Below are positions 44,667 to 53,275 of a stretch of DNA of 64,000 bases, piece after piece. The stretch covers positions 434,001 to 498,000 of the forward strand of contig NZ_CP158281.1 of NCBI RefSeq assembly GCF_040256645.1, given 5' to 3'. Position 1 is the stretch's first letter, and each line of letters begins with the position of its first letter. The position numbers were made by a program, and so were the translations under genes. Source of the DNA: Brevibacterium sp. CBA3109 (GTDB taxonomy: Bacteria; Actinomycetota; Actinomycetes; Actinomycetales; Brevibacteriaceae). The notes under the pieces were generated by a model, which saw only the letters and a program-made list of their open reading frames with translations, was not told where the DNA came from and searched no databases.

Positions 44667-45788
44667 TCAGCGCAGGCCAAGCTGCCGAGCGATGATTCCG
44701 TCGAGGATCTCGGTGGTGCCGCCGCGCAAGGTGAATCCCGGTCGCTGCAGGACGCTGGCGGAGACCATGGAATTCAGGTCCTCGAAGCCGTCGAGGCGGA
44801 CCCTGTCAGCGGTCTCGGCGATGTCGCCTTCGAGCTTGGTGCCGAGGACCTTGACGATGGCGGCCGCGGTGTCGGGCGTCTCTCCGCGGGCCAGTGCATT
44901 GGCGATGCCGAAGGACATTGTGCGCAGACTGACAACGCGAGCCAGATGGGGGAGGAAGGCGCGCCGGTGTGGGGAGGCCAGGCCCTTCTCCAGCAGTGGA
45001 TAGGTCGAGAGCACACGTTCGGGCCCGCTGCGCTCATAGGACAGTTCCGAGGTGACCTGCTCCCAACCGTTGCCGATTGTGCCGAAGACATGGTCATCGG
45101 GAACGAACACCGAGTTGAGGACGACCTCGTTGAAGTGCTGGGAGCCGTTCATCGACGTGATGACGTTGACGTCAACGGCGGGATCCTTGAGGTCGACGAT
45201 GAACTGGGACAGCCCGGCGTGCCGGTCGGAGGTGTCAAGGGCCTCAGTGCGCGCCAGGACGATGAACCGGTCGGCGTGATGGGCGCCGGAAGTCCACACC
45301 TTGGTGCCCGTGATCTGCCAACCTCCCGATGCGCGCACACCCTTGGTCTTCACGCTGGCCAGGTCGGAGCCGGAGTCGGGTTCGGACATTCCGATGCCGA
45401 AGCTGACGTCACCCGCGGCGATCCGGGGCAGGTAGGTCTGCTTCTGATGATCGGTGCCGTATTTGAGGAAGGAGGGGGCGATCTGGCGATCAGCCACCCA
45501 GTGCGCGGCGAGGGGGGCGCCGCCAGCCAGGAGCTCTTCGGTGACGACGAATCGTTCGAGGAAGGTCTTGCCGTGGCCGCCGTGCTCGGTGGGGATCGTC
45601 ATGCCCAGCCAGCCCTGATCGGCCAGCTTCTTCGTGAAGTCCGTGTCCCAGCGCGTCAGCCAGGTGTCGACCCAGGGCGTGTAGCTGCCGGCCTCGCGTT
45701 CCCGTTGGAGAAATGCTCTCACCATATGGCGGAGCTGGGTCAGCTGCTCGGTTTCGTCCGCTGGGGCGGGAAACAATCCGATAGGCAA
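44667..45788 (-). CDS. Acyl-CoA dehydrogenase, large (catalytic) subunit
   Basis: A 373-residue ACAD. LGMTIPTEHGGHGKTFLERF, GIGMSEPDSGSDLASVKTKG and TGTKVWTSGAHHADRF provide FAD and substrate contacts, and YERSGPERVLSTYPLLEK near residue 245 carries the likely catalytic base, resembling FadE29-type subunits. First gene of the operon, divergent from the IclR regulator; an upstream palindrome (45848-45863) lies between them. Confidence 0.85.
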   Translation of the reverse strand: MPIGLFPAPADETEQLTQLRHMVRAFLQREREAGSYTPWVDTWLTRWDTDFTKKLADQGWLGMTIPTEHGGHGKTFLERFVVTEELLAGGAPLAAHWVADRQIAPSFLKYGTDHQKQTYLPRIAAGDVSFGIGMSEPDSGSDLASVKTKGVRASGGWQITGTKVWTSGAHHADRFIVLARTEALDTSDRHAGLSQFIVDLKDPAVDVNVITSMNGSQHFNEVVLNSVFVPDDHVFGTIGNGWEQVTSELSYERSGPERVLSTYPLLEKGLASPHRRAFLPHLARVVSLRTMSFGIANALARGETPDTAAAIVKVLGTKLEGDIAETADRVRLDGFEDLNSMVSASVLQRPGFTLRGGTTEILDGIIARQLGLR

Positions 45789-45847
45789 TGTGGTCTCCTC
45801 ATAGACTGCGTTGTCACCATCACGTTACTACATAAAGGAGTAGTTAT

Positions 45848-45863
45848 CTACGTATGTACGTAG
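45848..45863. promoter_or_regulatory. IclR operator candidate
   Basis: CTACGTA-TG-TACGTAG, a perfect 7-base inverted repeat between the divergent acyl-CoA dehydrogenase and IclR genes. A related but degenerate sequence (ATCTATATGTATAT) sits at 47382-47395, in front of the TRAP scar. Confidence 0.6.
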
Positions 45864-45895
45864 TACGGCCGATATGCGTGAAGTATCCTGAACCC

Positions 45896-46642
45896 ATGAC
45901 TGCGCACAACTCTTCGCCCGTGGCCACGAACCGGCCGAACCACCGGATGGTCGATCGGGTGTCGGCGATCCTGGAGGCGGCCGCGCGGAGTCGGGCGGGC
46001 CTGACGCTGACGGAGTTGGCCGCTCATATCGACGCGCCGCTGTCATCGACCCAGGGCCTGGCCAACGGGTTGGTCGCTACCGGTTATCTCATTGAGCGTG
46101 ACCGGACCTACCACCTGGGGCCCGCGCCCTTCTTCCTCACCCGACTCGCTGGAGCATCACCGGTGGATGCGGTGGCGAGTGAGCACCTGCAGGAGATCCA
46201 CGCGGCGACCGGCCACACGGTCGTCCTCGCTATCGCCGTCGGCGATGGCCTCTACTACGTCGATCACGTGGCCGAATCCGCCCGGTACAGCTATCTGGCA
46301 GAGAACTTCATCAAGCGCTCTCTGATCCGCGCCTCTTCGGGGTGGATTCTGCTCAGCGGCATGTCCCGCAGGGATCTGTGGAGCTACCTGTCGCTGCTTC
46401 CGCCCGAGGACGAGCCCTTCGCCGATGAGTTCCTCGACTCCCTGCATCAGATCCAGACCGACCAGATCGTCGTCGCCCCGACGGTGTCGACATCGGGCAT
46501 CGAGGGCATCGCCACATCTGTGACCTCCGAGGGGGAGATCATCGGCTCAGTTGCTGTGATCGGCGACCACGAGGAGATCCTCAACGACGCCGATACCATC
46601 TCCTCGATCCTCCTCGACTACCGCAGCAGATGGAGTTCGTGA
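45896..46642 (+). CDS. IclR family transcriptional regulator
   Basis: A 248-residue IclR regulator. N-terminal winged helix (VDRVSAILEAAARSRAGLTL, AHIDAPLSSTQGLANGLV) and C-terminal effector domain (VLAIAVGDGLYYVDHVAES, IRASSGWILLSG, IEGIATSVTSEG). The start at 45896 is preferred because the alternative at 45854 lies within the palindrome. It presumably controls the divergent acyl-CoA operon and perhaps the TRAP genes downstream. Confidence 0.88.
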   Translation: MTAHNSSPVATNRPNHRMVDRVSAILEAAARSRAGLTLTELAAHIDAPLSSTQGLANGLVATGYLIERDRTYHLGPAPFFLTRLAGASPVDAVASEHLQEIHAATGHTVVLAIAVGDGLYYVDHVAESARYSYLAENFIKRSLIRASSGWILLSGMSRRDLWSYLSLLPPEDEPFADEFLDSLHQIQTDQIVVAPTVSTSGIEGIATSVTSEGEIIGSVAVIGDHEEILNDADTISSILLDYRSRWSS

Positions 46643-46661
46643 GGCGTGACGCGTTCGGTCC

Positions 46662-47093
46662 TCACTTCATATACGTGGGCAACCACAGGACGAGCTCGGG
46701 CCAGATCAGGAATACCAGCGCGACGATGAGCATCGCGACAATATAGGGGATCGCGCCGAGGAACACCTCACCGACGGGACGGCCCGCTGAGCGTGCGACA
46801 ACGAACGCGTTGAGGCCCATGGGCGGAGTCACCAGCCCCACCTCAGCGAGGAGGACGATGAAGATGCCGAACCACACGGGATCATAGCCGAACTGCTCCA
46901 CCAGCGGCAGGACCACCGGAACCGTCAACGCCAAGATGGCGATCTGATCCAGGAAGAAGCCGAGGATCAGATAGAAGACCGCGATGATGAGCATGACGGC
47001 GAACGGTGAGATCGGCAGGCCCGACATCCAGTCGACGAGATTCGGTGCCACCCGTGTTTCGACGAGGAAGTGTCCGAAGATCTCCGCGCTGGC
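46662..47093 (-). pseudogene. TRAP transporter large permease (DctM) C-terminal remnant
   Basis: The minus strand encodes the last ~145 residues of a DctM-type permease (EIFGHFLVETRVAPNLVDWM, VFYLILGFFLDQIAILALTV, LLAEVGLVTPPMGLNAFVVA). DctM is the 12-helix membrane subunit that imports organic acids with sodium. All of the N-terminal ~280 residues are missing and the piece is joined at 47087-47107 to a substrate-binding protein stump. Convergent with IclR. Confidence 0.85.
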
Positions 47094-47107
47094 CGCTGGC
47101 CGCTGGC
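47087..47107. repeat. Three tandem copies of CGCTGGC at a deletion junction
   Basis: The heptamer occurs at 47087, 47094 and 47101, exactly where the DctP stump meets the DctM stump. It is the probable recombination point of the deletion. Confidence 0.8.
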
Positions 47108-47350
47108 GTAGTACTCGAGGTCGATCCCGAGGTCCTTGGCCTCATCGGATTGGAGTGTCTCGACCATCTCGTTCGTCCCGCCCAAGGCGAGCGGGTGCGT
47201 CTGCGGGAACGAGTCCGCCATCACCAGGGTCACCTCGTCGGGGTCGGCTGCCTGGGCGGCGCATCCGCTCAGCAGCGCGAGCGAGGCCAGTCCTGCGATC
47301 AGGCTTCGACCTGGTTTGCTGCAGGCGGGTGTGTAGGGACGGCGCATCAT
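47101..47350 (-). pseudogene. TRAP substrate-binding lipoprotein (DctP) N-terminal remnant
   Basis: From ATG 47350 (GGGAGC upstream) the chain has a lipoprotein signal (SLIAGLASLALLSGCAAQ, lipobox LLSGC) and the DctP opening PDEVTLVMADSFPQTHPLAL and LGIDLEYYASGQ. After ~80 residues it changes frame at the repeat junction into DctM. DctQ and most of DctP and DctM are deleted. The surviving lipoprotein stub could still be secreted but cannot bind a substrate. Confidence 0.85.
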
Positions 47351-47470
47351 CGAGCTCCCGAAAGTTGCGTACTTATGAATATCTATATGTATATCCGTAG
47401 TTCGCACTTTATGAGAGACCGTGGGTGTGTGTCAACGGAGGTCGTGGTCAGTGGCTGTGACCGGGGACGA

Positions 47471-47510
47471 AAACGGGCGCCAACGCGAAATATCGCATTG
47501 GCGCCCGTTT
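47471..47510. terminator. Terminator after the SPFH gene
   Basis: AAACGGGCGCCAA (47471-47483) pairs perfectly with TTGGCGCCCGTTT (47498-47510) around a 14-base loop, 45 bases after the SPFH stop. On the minus strand it is followed by TTTCG. Confidence 0.8.
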
Positions 47511-47554
47511 CGCGATCGCAGGACCGCGGTGGGAGATGCTCTGTGGCGCTCGCC

Positions 47555-48610
47555 TCAGGAGTCGTGGGTCGTCGGACCCTCTCGAGCAGCCCGATTCTTC
47601 GCCGCCTTGGCGTCATTCGCTGCTGTCTTCGAGACTGCATACCCGTAGGACTGGGGGCCGGATTCGCCCTCAAGACCCATGGTGTTTGCGGCGTCCTCAG
47701 ACGCATTGGCCGCGAACAGTGCGGTCCTGATCTCGCTCCCGATCTCTCCGAGTCCGCCGGGGTTCGAGGGCATGAACAGCACATTCGAGCGACCTTCTTG
47801 GGCCACGTTCTGCATGGTGTCGAAGTACTGGGTCATCATGAGCAGCTGCTCGGCGGTTTTGTCGATGCCCACCTCCTGCAGCTTGGAGTACTGTTCGGCG
47901 ATGCCTTGGGCAATGGCCTTTCGCTGGGCGGCCACACCTTCACCGTGCAGGCGCATCGCCTCGGATTCTGCCTGAGCCTGGGTGACTCGCTTGATCTTGT
48001 CGGCTTCCGCCAGGGACTGCGCCGCCACTCGATCTCGCTGCGCGGCATTGATCGAGTTCATGGAATCGCGGACCTTGGAGTCCGGGGTGATGTCGGTGAC
48101 CAGCGTGCTCACGATCTTGAACCCGTACCGGCGCATCGACTCCGAGAGGCGACGTTCGACGTTCTCCGCGATGTCGTCCTTCGATTCGAAGGCCGTGTCC
48201 AGGGTCAGGCCCGAGAGTGCGGAGCGCACGGTGTCGAAGACATAGGATCTGATCTGCTCCTCGGAATTCGCCAGCTTGTAGTAGGCGTCGGTGACGTTGT
48301 CTTCCTCGACGACATACTGCACGGCCACAGGGACGGTGACGAACACGTTGTCACTCGTCTTCGACTCAATATTTACCTCGAGCTGCTGGACGCGCAGCGA
48401 GATCGGCTTGCTGATCGTTTCGACGAGAGGCATTTTGAAGCTCAGGCCCGGTTTTGCGACCTTCTTGAACTTGCCGAATCGTTCGACGATGACGTTCTCC
48501 TGCGTCTTGACGGTGAAGAACATGCTGGTCCTCAGCTTGCCGAACAGCAGTACGGCGAGGACGATGACGATGATCACGATAGTGATGACGCTACCGGTGA
48601 GGATTTCCAT
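47555..48610 (-). CDS. SPFH/Band 7 (stomatin-like) membrane protein
   Basis: A 351-residue protein. One N-terminal membrane helix (VITIVIIVIVLAVLLFG), the SPFH domain (FTVKTQENVIVERFGKFKKV, then LSFKMPLVETISKPISL), and a long coiled-coil (AAQRDRVAAQSLAEADKIKR) followed by EQYSKLQEVGIDKTAEQLLM. Such proteins form oligomeric rings in membrane microdomains. There is no NfeD neighbour here. It is expressed alone, between the terminator and the TetR gene. Confidence 0.9.
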   Translation of the reverse strand: MEILTGSVITIVIIVIVLAVLLFGKLRTSMFFTVKTQENVIVERFGKFKKVAKPGLSFKMPLVETISKPISLRVQQLEVNIESKTSDNVFVTVPVAVQYVVEEDNVTDAYYKLANSEEQIRSYVFDTVRSALSGLTLDTAFESKDDIAENVERRLSESMRRYGFKIVSTLVTDITPDSKVRDSMNSINAAQRDRVAAQSLAEADKIKRVTQAQAESEAMRLHGEGVAAQRKAIAQGIAEQYSKLQEVGIDKTAEQLLMMTQYFDTMQNVAQEGRSNVLFMPSNPGGLGEIGSEIRTALFAANASEDAANTMGLEGESGPQSYGYAVSKTAANDAKAAKNRAAREGPTTHDS

Positions 48611-48712
48611 GGCTGCTCCGAGCTCGTGTAGGTATGCTGCCGATCACAACATCTGTTGCTGACCCACTCTAGTGGTCATCGAGCCTGAAGTGTGAGGGTG
48701 AGGCTGCCCGGC

Positions 48713-49399
48713 TCATTGTGCAGCCTTGACCTCGACCTTCAGCTCCGGACGCGTGGCCGGCTGCTCGTCGGCGGGGAACGAATCGACGATCTGATCGACG
48801 AGTGGCTGCAGGAAGAGCCTGCCGAGTTGGCGCACCATCACCGTGACAACCTGTTCCACCCGGTCACGGCTGGAAGAGGCATGCCCCGCGTCGCGCATCG
48901 CCTCGACGCTTTCCAAGGACAGAGACGCCAGGCGTGAGATGAGGGTCCCCTCGGTGGGCAGTTCCAGGACCTGCCGGCGCAGGTAGCCGACGACGAGGGG
49001 ATTGTCCTCGAGCATCTGAGCCACGCTCGCATCGCGGACCGTGACGTCTGCGACCCCGTCCGCGGACCGGGCGTCGGCACGGTCGAGAGCCGCGGCGAAG
49101 AGCTCGACGATCCAGCGCTCGACCCCTTCGCGGGTGCCCTCCTTCGACCCGAAGTAGTGGCCGATGAGGCCGATGGCAACCCGGGCCTCTGAGGCAATGG
49201 CGCGCAGGGGCGTGCCAGCGAAGCCTTTGACCGCGAACTGGTGGAGAGCGGCATTGCGAATACGGGCACGACTCGTCAGGTCATCAGGTGCGGCTTCCTC
49301 GAAACCGCTGTCGCCGGTCGCCGCCATCTCATCTGTCACAGTCTCGTTCCGTCCTTCTTGTCCATCATCGGCAATTCTCGCACGCAATCCATTGAACAA
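48713..49399 (-). CDS. TetR/AcrR family regulator
   Basis: A TetR regulator; HTH at RIRNAALHQFAVKGFAGTPL and EARVAIGLIGHYFGSKEGTR (~45-90 of the longest form). The start is uncertain: ATG 49399 overlaps the palindrome ATTGAA-N6-TTCAAT, whereas GTG 49339 has AAGGACGG nine bases upstream and would give 208 residues. The latter is more likely. Divergent from the CoA-transferase at 49470, so it probably represses the beta-oxidation operon 49470-55261. Confidence 0.82.
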   Translation of the reverse strand: MFNGLRARIADDGQEGRNETVTDEMAATGDSGFEEAAPDDLTSRARIRNAALHQFAVKGFAGTPLRAIASEARVAIGLIGHYFGSKEGTREGVERWIVELFAAALDRADARSADGVADVTVRDASVAQMLEDNPLVVGYLRRQVLELPTEGTLISRLASLSLESVEAMRDAGHASSSRDRVEQVVTVMVRQLGRLFLQPLVDQIVDSFPADEQPATRPELKVEVKAAQ

Positions 49400-49408
49400 C
49401 CTTTCAAT
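49391..49408. promoter_or_regulatory. Candidate TetR operator
   Basis: ATTGAA-caacct-TTCAAT: perfect 6-base arms in the divergent promoter of the TetR and CoA-transferase genes. The TTGAA/TTCAA ends recall those of the palindromes at 14.1-16.8 kb, but with different spacing. Confidence 0.45.
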
Positions 49409-49469
49409 ATCTTATACAGTTATTCAAAAGCGGTGAACAATCCGTCTGTGCGCAACAGGAGGCAACTCA

Positions 49470-50342
49470 ATGAACGACCATGAACCACTGGCCGGCATCA
49501 CGGTCATCAACCTGGCGATCAACCTGCCCGGGCCTCTCGCCGCGGCGCGCCTCTTCGCACTCGGCGCGCGGGTCATCAAGGTCGAGCCGCCGGCAGGCGA
49601 TCCGGTCGCACAGATTGCTCCCGAGTACTACAAGGAACTGTCTGCGGGACACGAGGTCGTCACGATCAATCTCAAGGACGACGCAGGGATCGCGCAGCTG
49701 AACTCACTCGCCGCTGAAGCCGATATTCTCATCACCGCGATGCGACCGCGAGCCGCACAGGGCCTCGGACTGCCCGGCATCGTCGAACAGCACGGACTCG
49801 TTCATGTCGAGATCGTCGGGTTCGCCGGAGACCGGGCGGACGTCCCCGGACACGACCTCACTTATCAGGCAGCTCACGGAACCCTCCTTCCGGGCAGCAC
49901 ACCAACCATTCCCGTCGCCGACATCGTCGGCGGCGAGAGCGCAGCGACCGCCGCGCTGGCCGGCTTGCACCAGCGCGAATCGCAGACCGAGGGGGCGAGG
50001 ACCGGCATCGTCAGGCGCGTCGTTCTCGATGACGCTGCAGCCTGGGCCGCAGGTCCGGCCCGTCATGGGCTCACCTCACCGGGAGGCCCATTGGGCGGAG
50101 GGTCACCGTTCTACCGGACCTACGACACGGCAGACGGAACGATCGCCGTCGGCTGCGTCGAACCGGCCTTCGCCAAGGCCCTAGCGCAGTACGTCGGCAG
50201 CGACTTCGACACCCTCGAGCGTGCATTCGCCGTGAAGTCCACGAGCGAATGGATGGAGCTTGCCAGGGCCCACGACCTTCCCTTTGAGCCCGTCGCCATG
50301 GCCACGTCGCCAGCTGCAATCCCGGCTCAGCGGCAGGCCTGA
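49470..50342 (+). CDS. CaiB/BaiF CoA-transferase, short form
   Basis: A 290-residue class III CoA-transferase; most homologues are 350-400 residues. LAGITVINLAINLPGPLAAA, FALGARVIKVEPPAGDPVAQ and the Asp region ADILITAMRPRAAQGLG are present, although ITAMRPR replaces the usual L..NFRPG. The C-terminal domain is reduced. The first gene of the operon; 43 bases to the ligase. It may be a genuine short subfamily or a contracted gene. Confidence 0.78.
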   Translation: MNDHEPLAGITVINLAINLPGPLAAARLFALGARVIKVEPPAGDPVAQIAPEYYKELSAGHEVVTINLKDDAGIAQLNSLAAEADILITAMRPRAAQGLGLPGIVEQHGLVHVEIVGFAGDRADVPGHDLTYQAAHGTLLPGSTPTIPVADIVGGESAATAALAGLHQRESQTEGARTGIVRRVVLDDAAAWAAGPARHGLTSPGGPLGGGSPFYRTYDTADGTIAVGCVEPAFAKALAQYVGSDFDTLERAFAVKSTSEWMELARAHDLPFEPVAMATSPAAIPAQRQA

Positions 50343-50385
50343 ACGCCACACCTGAAACCAACCACCCGCCGACGAAGGAGTCGAT

Positions 50386-51909
50386 ATGCCAACACTGCCA
50401 GGAATACTTCGTACCACCGCCCATGCCTATCCCGACCGTCCCGCGCTGACCTTCGAGTCACATACGACGACCTATGGCGAGTTCGATGCCAAGGTTGATC
50501 AGCTTGCCGCCGAACTCATCGCTCGCGGAGTCACCCCGGGCGATCGGATCGTCATCGTCTCGCTGAACACCGATGCGTTCGCCATCGGCGCCTATGCCGG
50601 TCTGCGCGCGGGAGCAATCATCGCCCCGGTCAACCCGAAGTCCGCCTCGGCCGAGATCGAGCACTTCATCACCGACACAAGCGCCACCGTCCTCCTGTTC
50701 GGACCGGACTGCGCCGGACCGGTCAGCGCCTGGGCCGGCGATCATCCCGAAACCGCCGCTGGAGTCTCCGCCCTGTCGTTGGGACCGGCGGAGTTCGGTG
50801 AGGACGTCTTCGCTGCGGCGTCGGGCCGCCTGGCCGAGGAAGTCAACCTCGACATCGCTGAGGATGGTGACGCCGTCATCATCTATACCTCCGGCACAAC
50901 CGGGAAGCCGAAGGGCGCCCTGTTCGATCATCACCGGATCATCTGGGTCGGGGTCAACACCACGCTGGCCTTCGGGCTGAGGCTGCACGACCGGATCCTC
51001 CATGTCGCCCCGCTCTACCATTCGGCGGCGCTGAACCTACTCTTCTTCCCCGGAATGATGGCCGGCGCCCATCAGGTCATCCATTCGACCTTCGACCCCG
51101 AGGCGGTTCTCGCCGCCTTCGAGGAACACCAGATCAGCGTCTTCTTCGGAGTCCCGACGATGTACGCATTCCTCCTGCGTGCACCCGGTCTGTCCAGTCG
51201 TGACACCTCGAGCCTGCGCGTTGCGATCTACGGCGCGGCACCGATGCCGAGCACCGTCGCCGAGCGCATCTTCGAAGCCTTCCCTCACACAGAGATCATC
51301 CAAGCGTGCGGACAGACAGAGGGCGGACCCGGCGGCATCATCCTCACCCATGACGACGTCAAACAGAAGCCCTCTGCCTCGGGACGCTTCCCCATCCCGA
51401 ACACCGAAGTCCGCATTGTCGGCGCCGACGGCGAAGACACTCAGCCCGGCGAGGTGGGCGAGATGATCATGCGCGGGGAGACGATGATGAAGGGGTACTG
51501 GGGCCGACCCGACGCGACCGCACAGACCATCGTCGACGGCTGGGTGCACACCGGTGACCTCGTCTTGGTCGACGACGAAGGCTTCATGACCATCGTCGAC
51601 CGGCTCAAGGACATGATCATCACAGGCGGACACAACGTGTACTCGGCCGAAGTGGAGAACGCGCTCGCCGCCTACCCGGAGATCATCGACATCGCGATCA
51701 TCTCGCGGCCGAATGAGGATTGGGGCGAGTCCATAGTCGCCGTCGTCACCCCGGCCCAAAACGGGCAGCCCACCCTCGAAGGCCTCAAGGAGTTCGCGCA
51801 GCCGCGGCTCTCGTCCTACAAGATCCCGCGCGAGATCGTCATCTCCGAGATCCCGCGCAATCCTTCCGGCAAAATCCAGAAGCACAAGATCAGAGAGAGG
51901 TTCCAGTGA
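50386..51909 (+). CDS. Acyl-CoA ligase (class I adenylate-forming)
   Basis: A 507-residue AMP-forming ligase. IIYTSGTTGKPKGALFDHHR (~164-183), IIQACGQTEGG, GWVHTGDLVLVDDEG, DRLKDMIITGGHN and the Lys in NPSGKIQKHKIRE are present. It activates the acid that feeds the operon. ACGAAGGAG sits upstream of ATG 50386. Its stop overlaps the thiolase start (TGATG). Confidence 0.9.
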   Translation: MPTLPGILRTTAHAYPDRPALTFESHTTTYGEFDAKVDQLAAELIARGVTPGDRIVIVSLNTDAFAIGAYAGLRAGAIIAPVNPKSASAEIEHFITDTSATVLLFGPDCAGPVSAWAGDHPETAAGVSALSLGPAEFGEDVFAAASGRLAEEVNLDIAEDGDAVIIYTSGTTGKPKGALFDHHRIIWVGVNTTLAFGLRLHDRILHVAPLYHSAALNLLFFPGMMAGAHQVIHSTFDPEAVLAAFEEHQISVFFGVPTMYAFLLRAPGLSSRDTSSLRVAIYGAAPMPSTVAERIFEAFPHTEIIQACGQTEGGPGGIILTHDDVKQKPSASGRFPIPNTEVRIVGADGEDTQPGEVGEMIMRGETMMKGYWGRPDATAQTIVDGWVHTGDLVLVDDEGFMTIVDRLKDMIITGGHNVYSAEVENALAAYPEIIDIAIISRPNEDWGESIVAVVTPAQNGQPTLEGLKEFAQPRLSSYKIPREIVISEIPRNPSGKIQKHKIRERFQ

Positions 51910-53099
51910 TGGCGCAGACAGATACAGGTGCACACGAGGCAGTCATCGTCGACGCGGTCCGCACTCCCGTCGGCAAGTTCCGTGGAGCACTGCGCGAGAA
52001 CCACCCCGTCGACCTCCTGGCGAGCACGATGAGCCACCTCGTCGAACGGGCCGGGGTTGAGCCACACGCCATCGATGATGTGATCATCGGTGTGGGTCGC
52101 CAGTGCGGAGAGCAGTCGGGAAATGTCGCCCGCAACGCCCTCCTCGGCGCCGGGCTGCCGACATCCCTGCCGGGGACGACACTCGATCGGCAGTGCGGAT
52201 CGGGCCAGCAGGCCGTGCAGTTCGCCGCCCAAGCCATCCGCGCCGGTGACTACCGCTACGCCATCGCCGGGGGAGTCGAATCGATGAGCCGGGTCGACAT
52301 GGGTCCCCTCTTCGACCCGGCCGGTCCCCGTGGCGACTGGTACGGGCAGAAGGCTCTGGCTCGCTTCGACGGAGACCTGCCCTCACAGGGGCGATCCATC
52401 GAACTCGTCGTCAAGGAATTCGGCTTCGACCGTGAGAAACTCGATGCCTTCGCCGTCCGCAGCCACCACCGTGCCGCCGCGGCCACTGACGCCTCACGGT
52501 TCGCCGATGACCTCGTGCCACTCACCGGGCTGACCAAGGACGGCGCCGAGGTGGCCCTGACCTCGGATGAGGGCATCCGTCCCAATGTGGATTCGGACAA
52601 GGTCGCCTCACTGCCCACGGTCTTCGCGGCTGACGGTGCCGTCACTGCCGGCAACTCCTCTCAGATCTCCGACGGTGCCGGAGCACTGCTGCTTGCCGAT
52701 CGCAGTGTCGCGGAGTCAGCCGGCCTGCGACCGCGGGCGCGGATCGTGGCCAGTGTCGCCGCCGCCGCTGATCCGGTCCTCCAGTTCACCGCGGTCCTGC
52801 CTGCCAGCCACAGAGTCCTGGAGAAGGCGGGACTGTCCATCTCAGACATCGACCTCGTCGAGGTCAACGAGGCCTTCGCCCCGGTTCCTCTGCTCTTCCA
52901 ACGGGAGTTCGGCGTCGATGATGAGATCCTCAACGTCAACGGCGGCTCCATCGCGATCGGCCACCCGATCGGCTCGACGGGAGCACGACTGCTCACGGGG
53001 CTGGTCTCCGAACTCGAACGTCGCGGCGCCCGCTACGGTCTGCTCACGATCTGCGAGGGCGGCGGCATGGCCAACGCCACCATCGTCGAAAGGATCTGA
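51909..53099 (+). CDS. Acetyl-CoA acyltransferase (thiolase)
   Basis: A 396-residue thiolase. Catalytic Cys in LDRQCGSGQQAV (~93), VNEAFAPVPL, NVNGGSIAIGHPIGSTGARL with the His, and the second Cys in LTICEGGGMANA. It cleaves 3-ketoacyl-CoA to acetyl-CoA (or propionyl-CoA) plus a shortened acyl-CoA. The start at 51909 overlaps the ligase stop by one base. Confidence 0.92.
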   Translation: MAQTDTGAHEAVIVDAVRTPVGKFRGALRENHPVDLLASTMSHLVERAGVEPHAIDDVIIGVGRQCGEQSGNVARNALLGAGLPTSLPGTTLDRQCGSGQQAVQFAAQAIRAGDYRYAIAGGVESMSRVDMGPLFDPAGPRGDWYGQKALARFDGDLPSQGRSIELVVKEFGFDREKLDAFAVRSHHRAAAATDASRFADDLVPLTGLTKDGAEVALTSDEGIRPNVDSDKVASLPTVFAADGAVTAGNSSQISDGAGALLLADRSVAESAGLRPRARIVASVAAAADPVLQFTAVLPASHRVLEKAGLSISDIDLVEVNEAFAPVPLLFQREFGVDDEILNVNGGSIAIGHPIGSTGARLLTGLVSELERRGARYGLLTICEGGGMANATIVERI

Positions 53100-53102
53100 A
53101 CG

Positions 53103-53273
53103 ATGACCGACACGAGATCTGGAACCACGGCACCGCCTCGGCGAGTCACCGGGGACCTGGTCACGGTCGAGGACCGTGGAGATGTCCGCGTCCTGACCCT
53201 CAACCAGCCGAAGGCTCTCAACGCACTCAACGCCGACCTCGAACGACGCCACCCCACCTGCAAAGGAGAATGA
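53103..53273 (+). pseudogene. Enoyl-CoA hydratase (crotonase) N-terminal remnant
   Basis: A 56-codon frame beginning ATG 53103, reading DLVTVEDRGDVRVLTLNQPK followed by ALNALNADLE, which is the first strand and helix of a crotonase, then HPTCKGE and a TGA that overlaps the next gene's ribosome site. The oxyanion hole and catalytic residues, about 200 residues, are missing. It sits where a hydratase would be expected between thiolase and dehydrogenase. Confidence 0.8.
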
Positions 53274-53275
53274 CA

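Noticed and set aside
44646..45863. 405-codon plus-strand frame
   Set aside because: Antisense to the acyl-CoA dehydrogenase with FAD motifs; arginine-poor by codon shadowing, no family resemblance.
47006..48631. 541-codon open frame on the plus strand
   Set aside because: Antisense to the SPFH gene and the TRAP remnants; no recognisable domain and no ribosome site.
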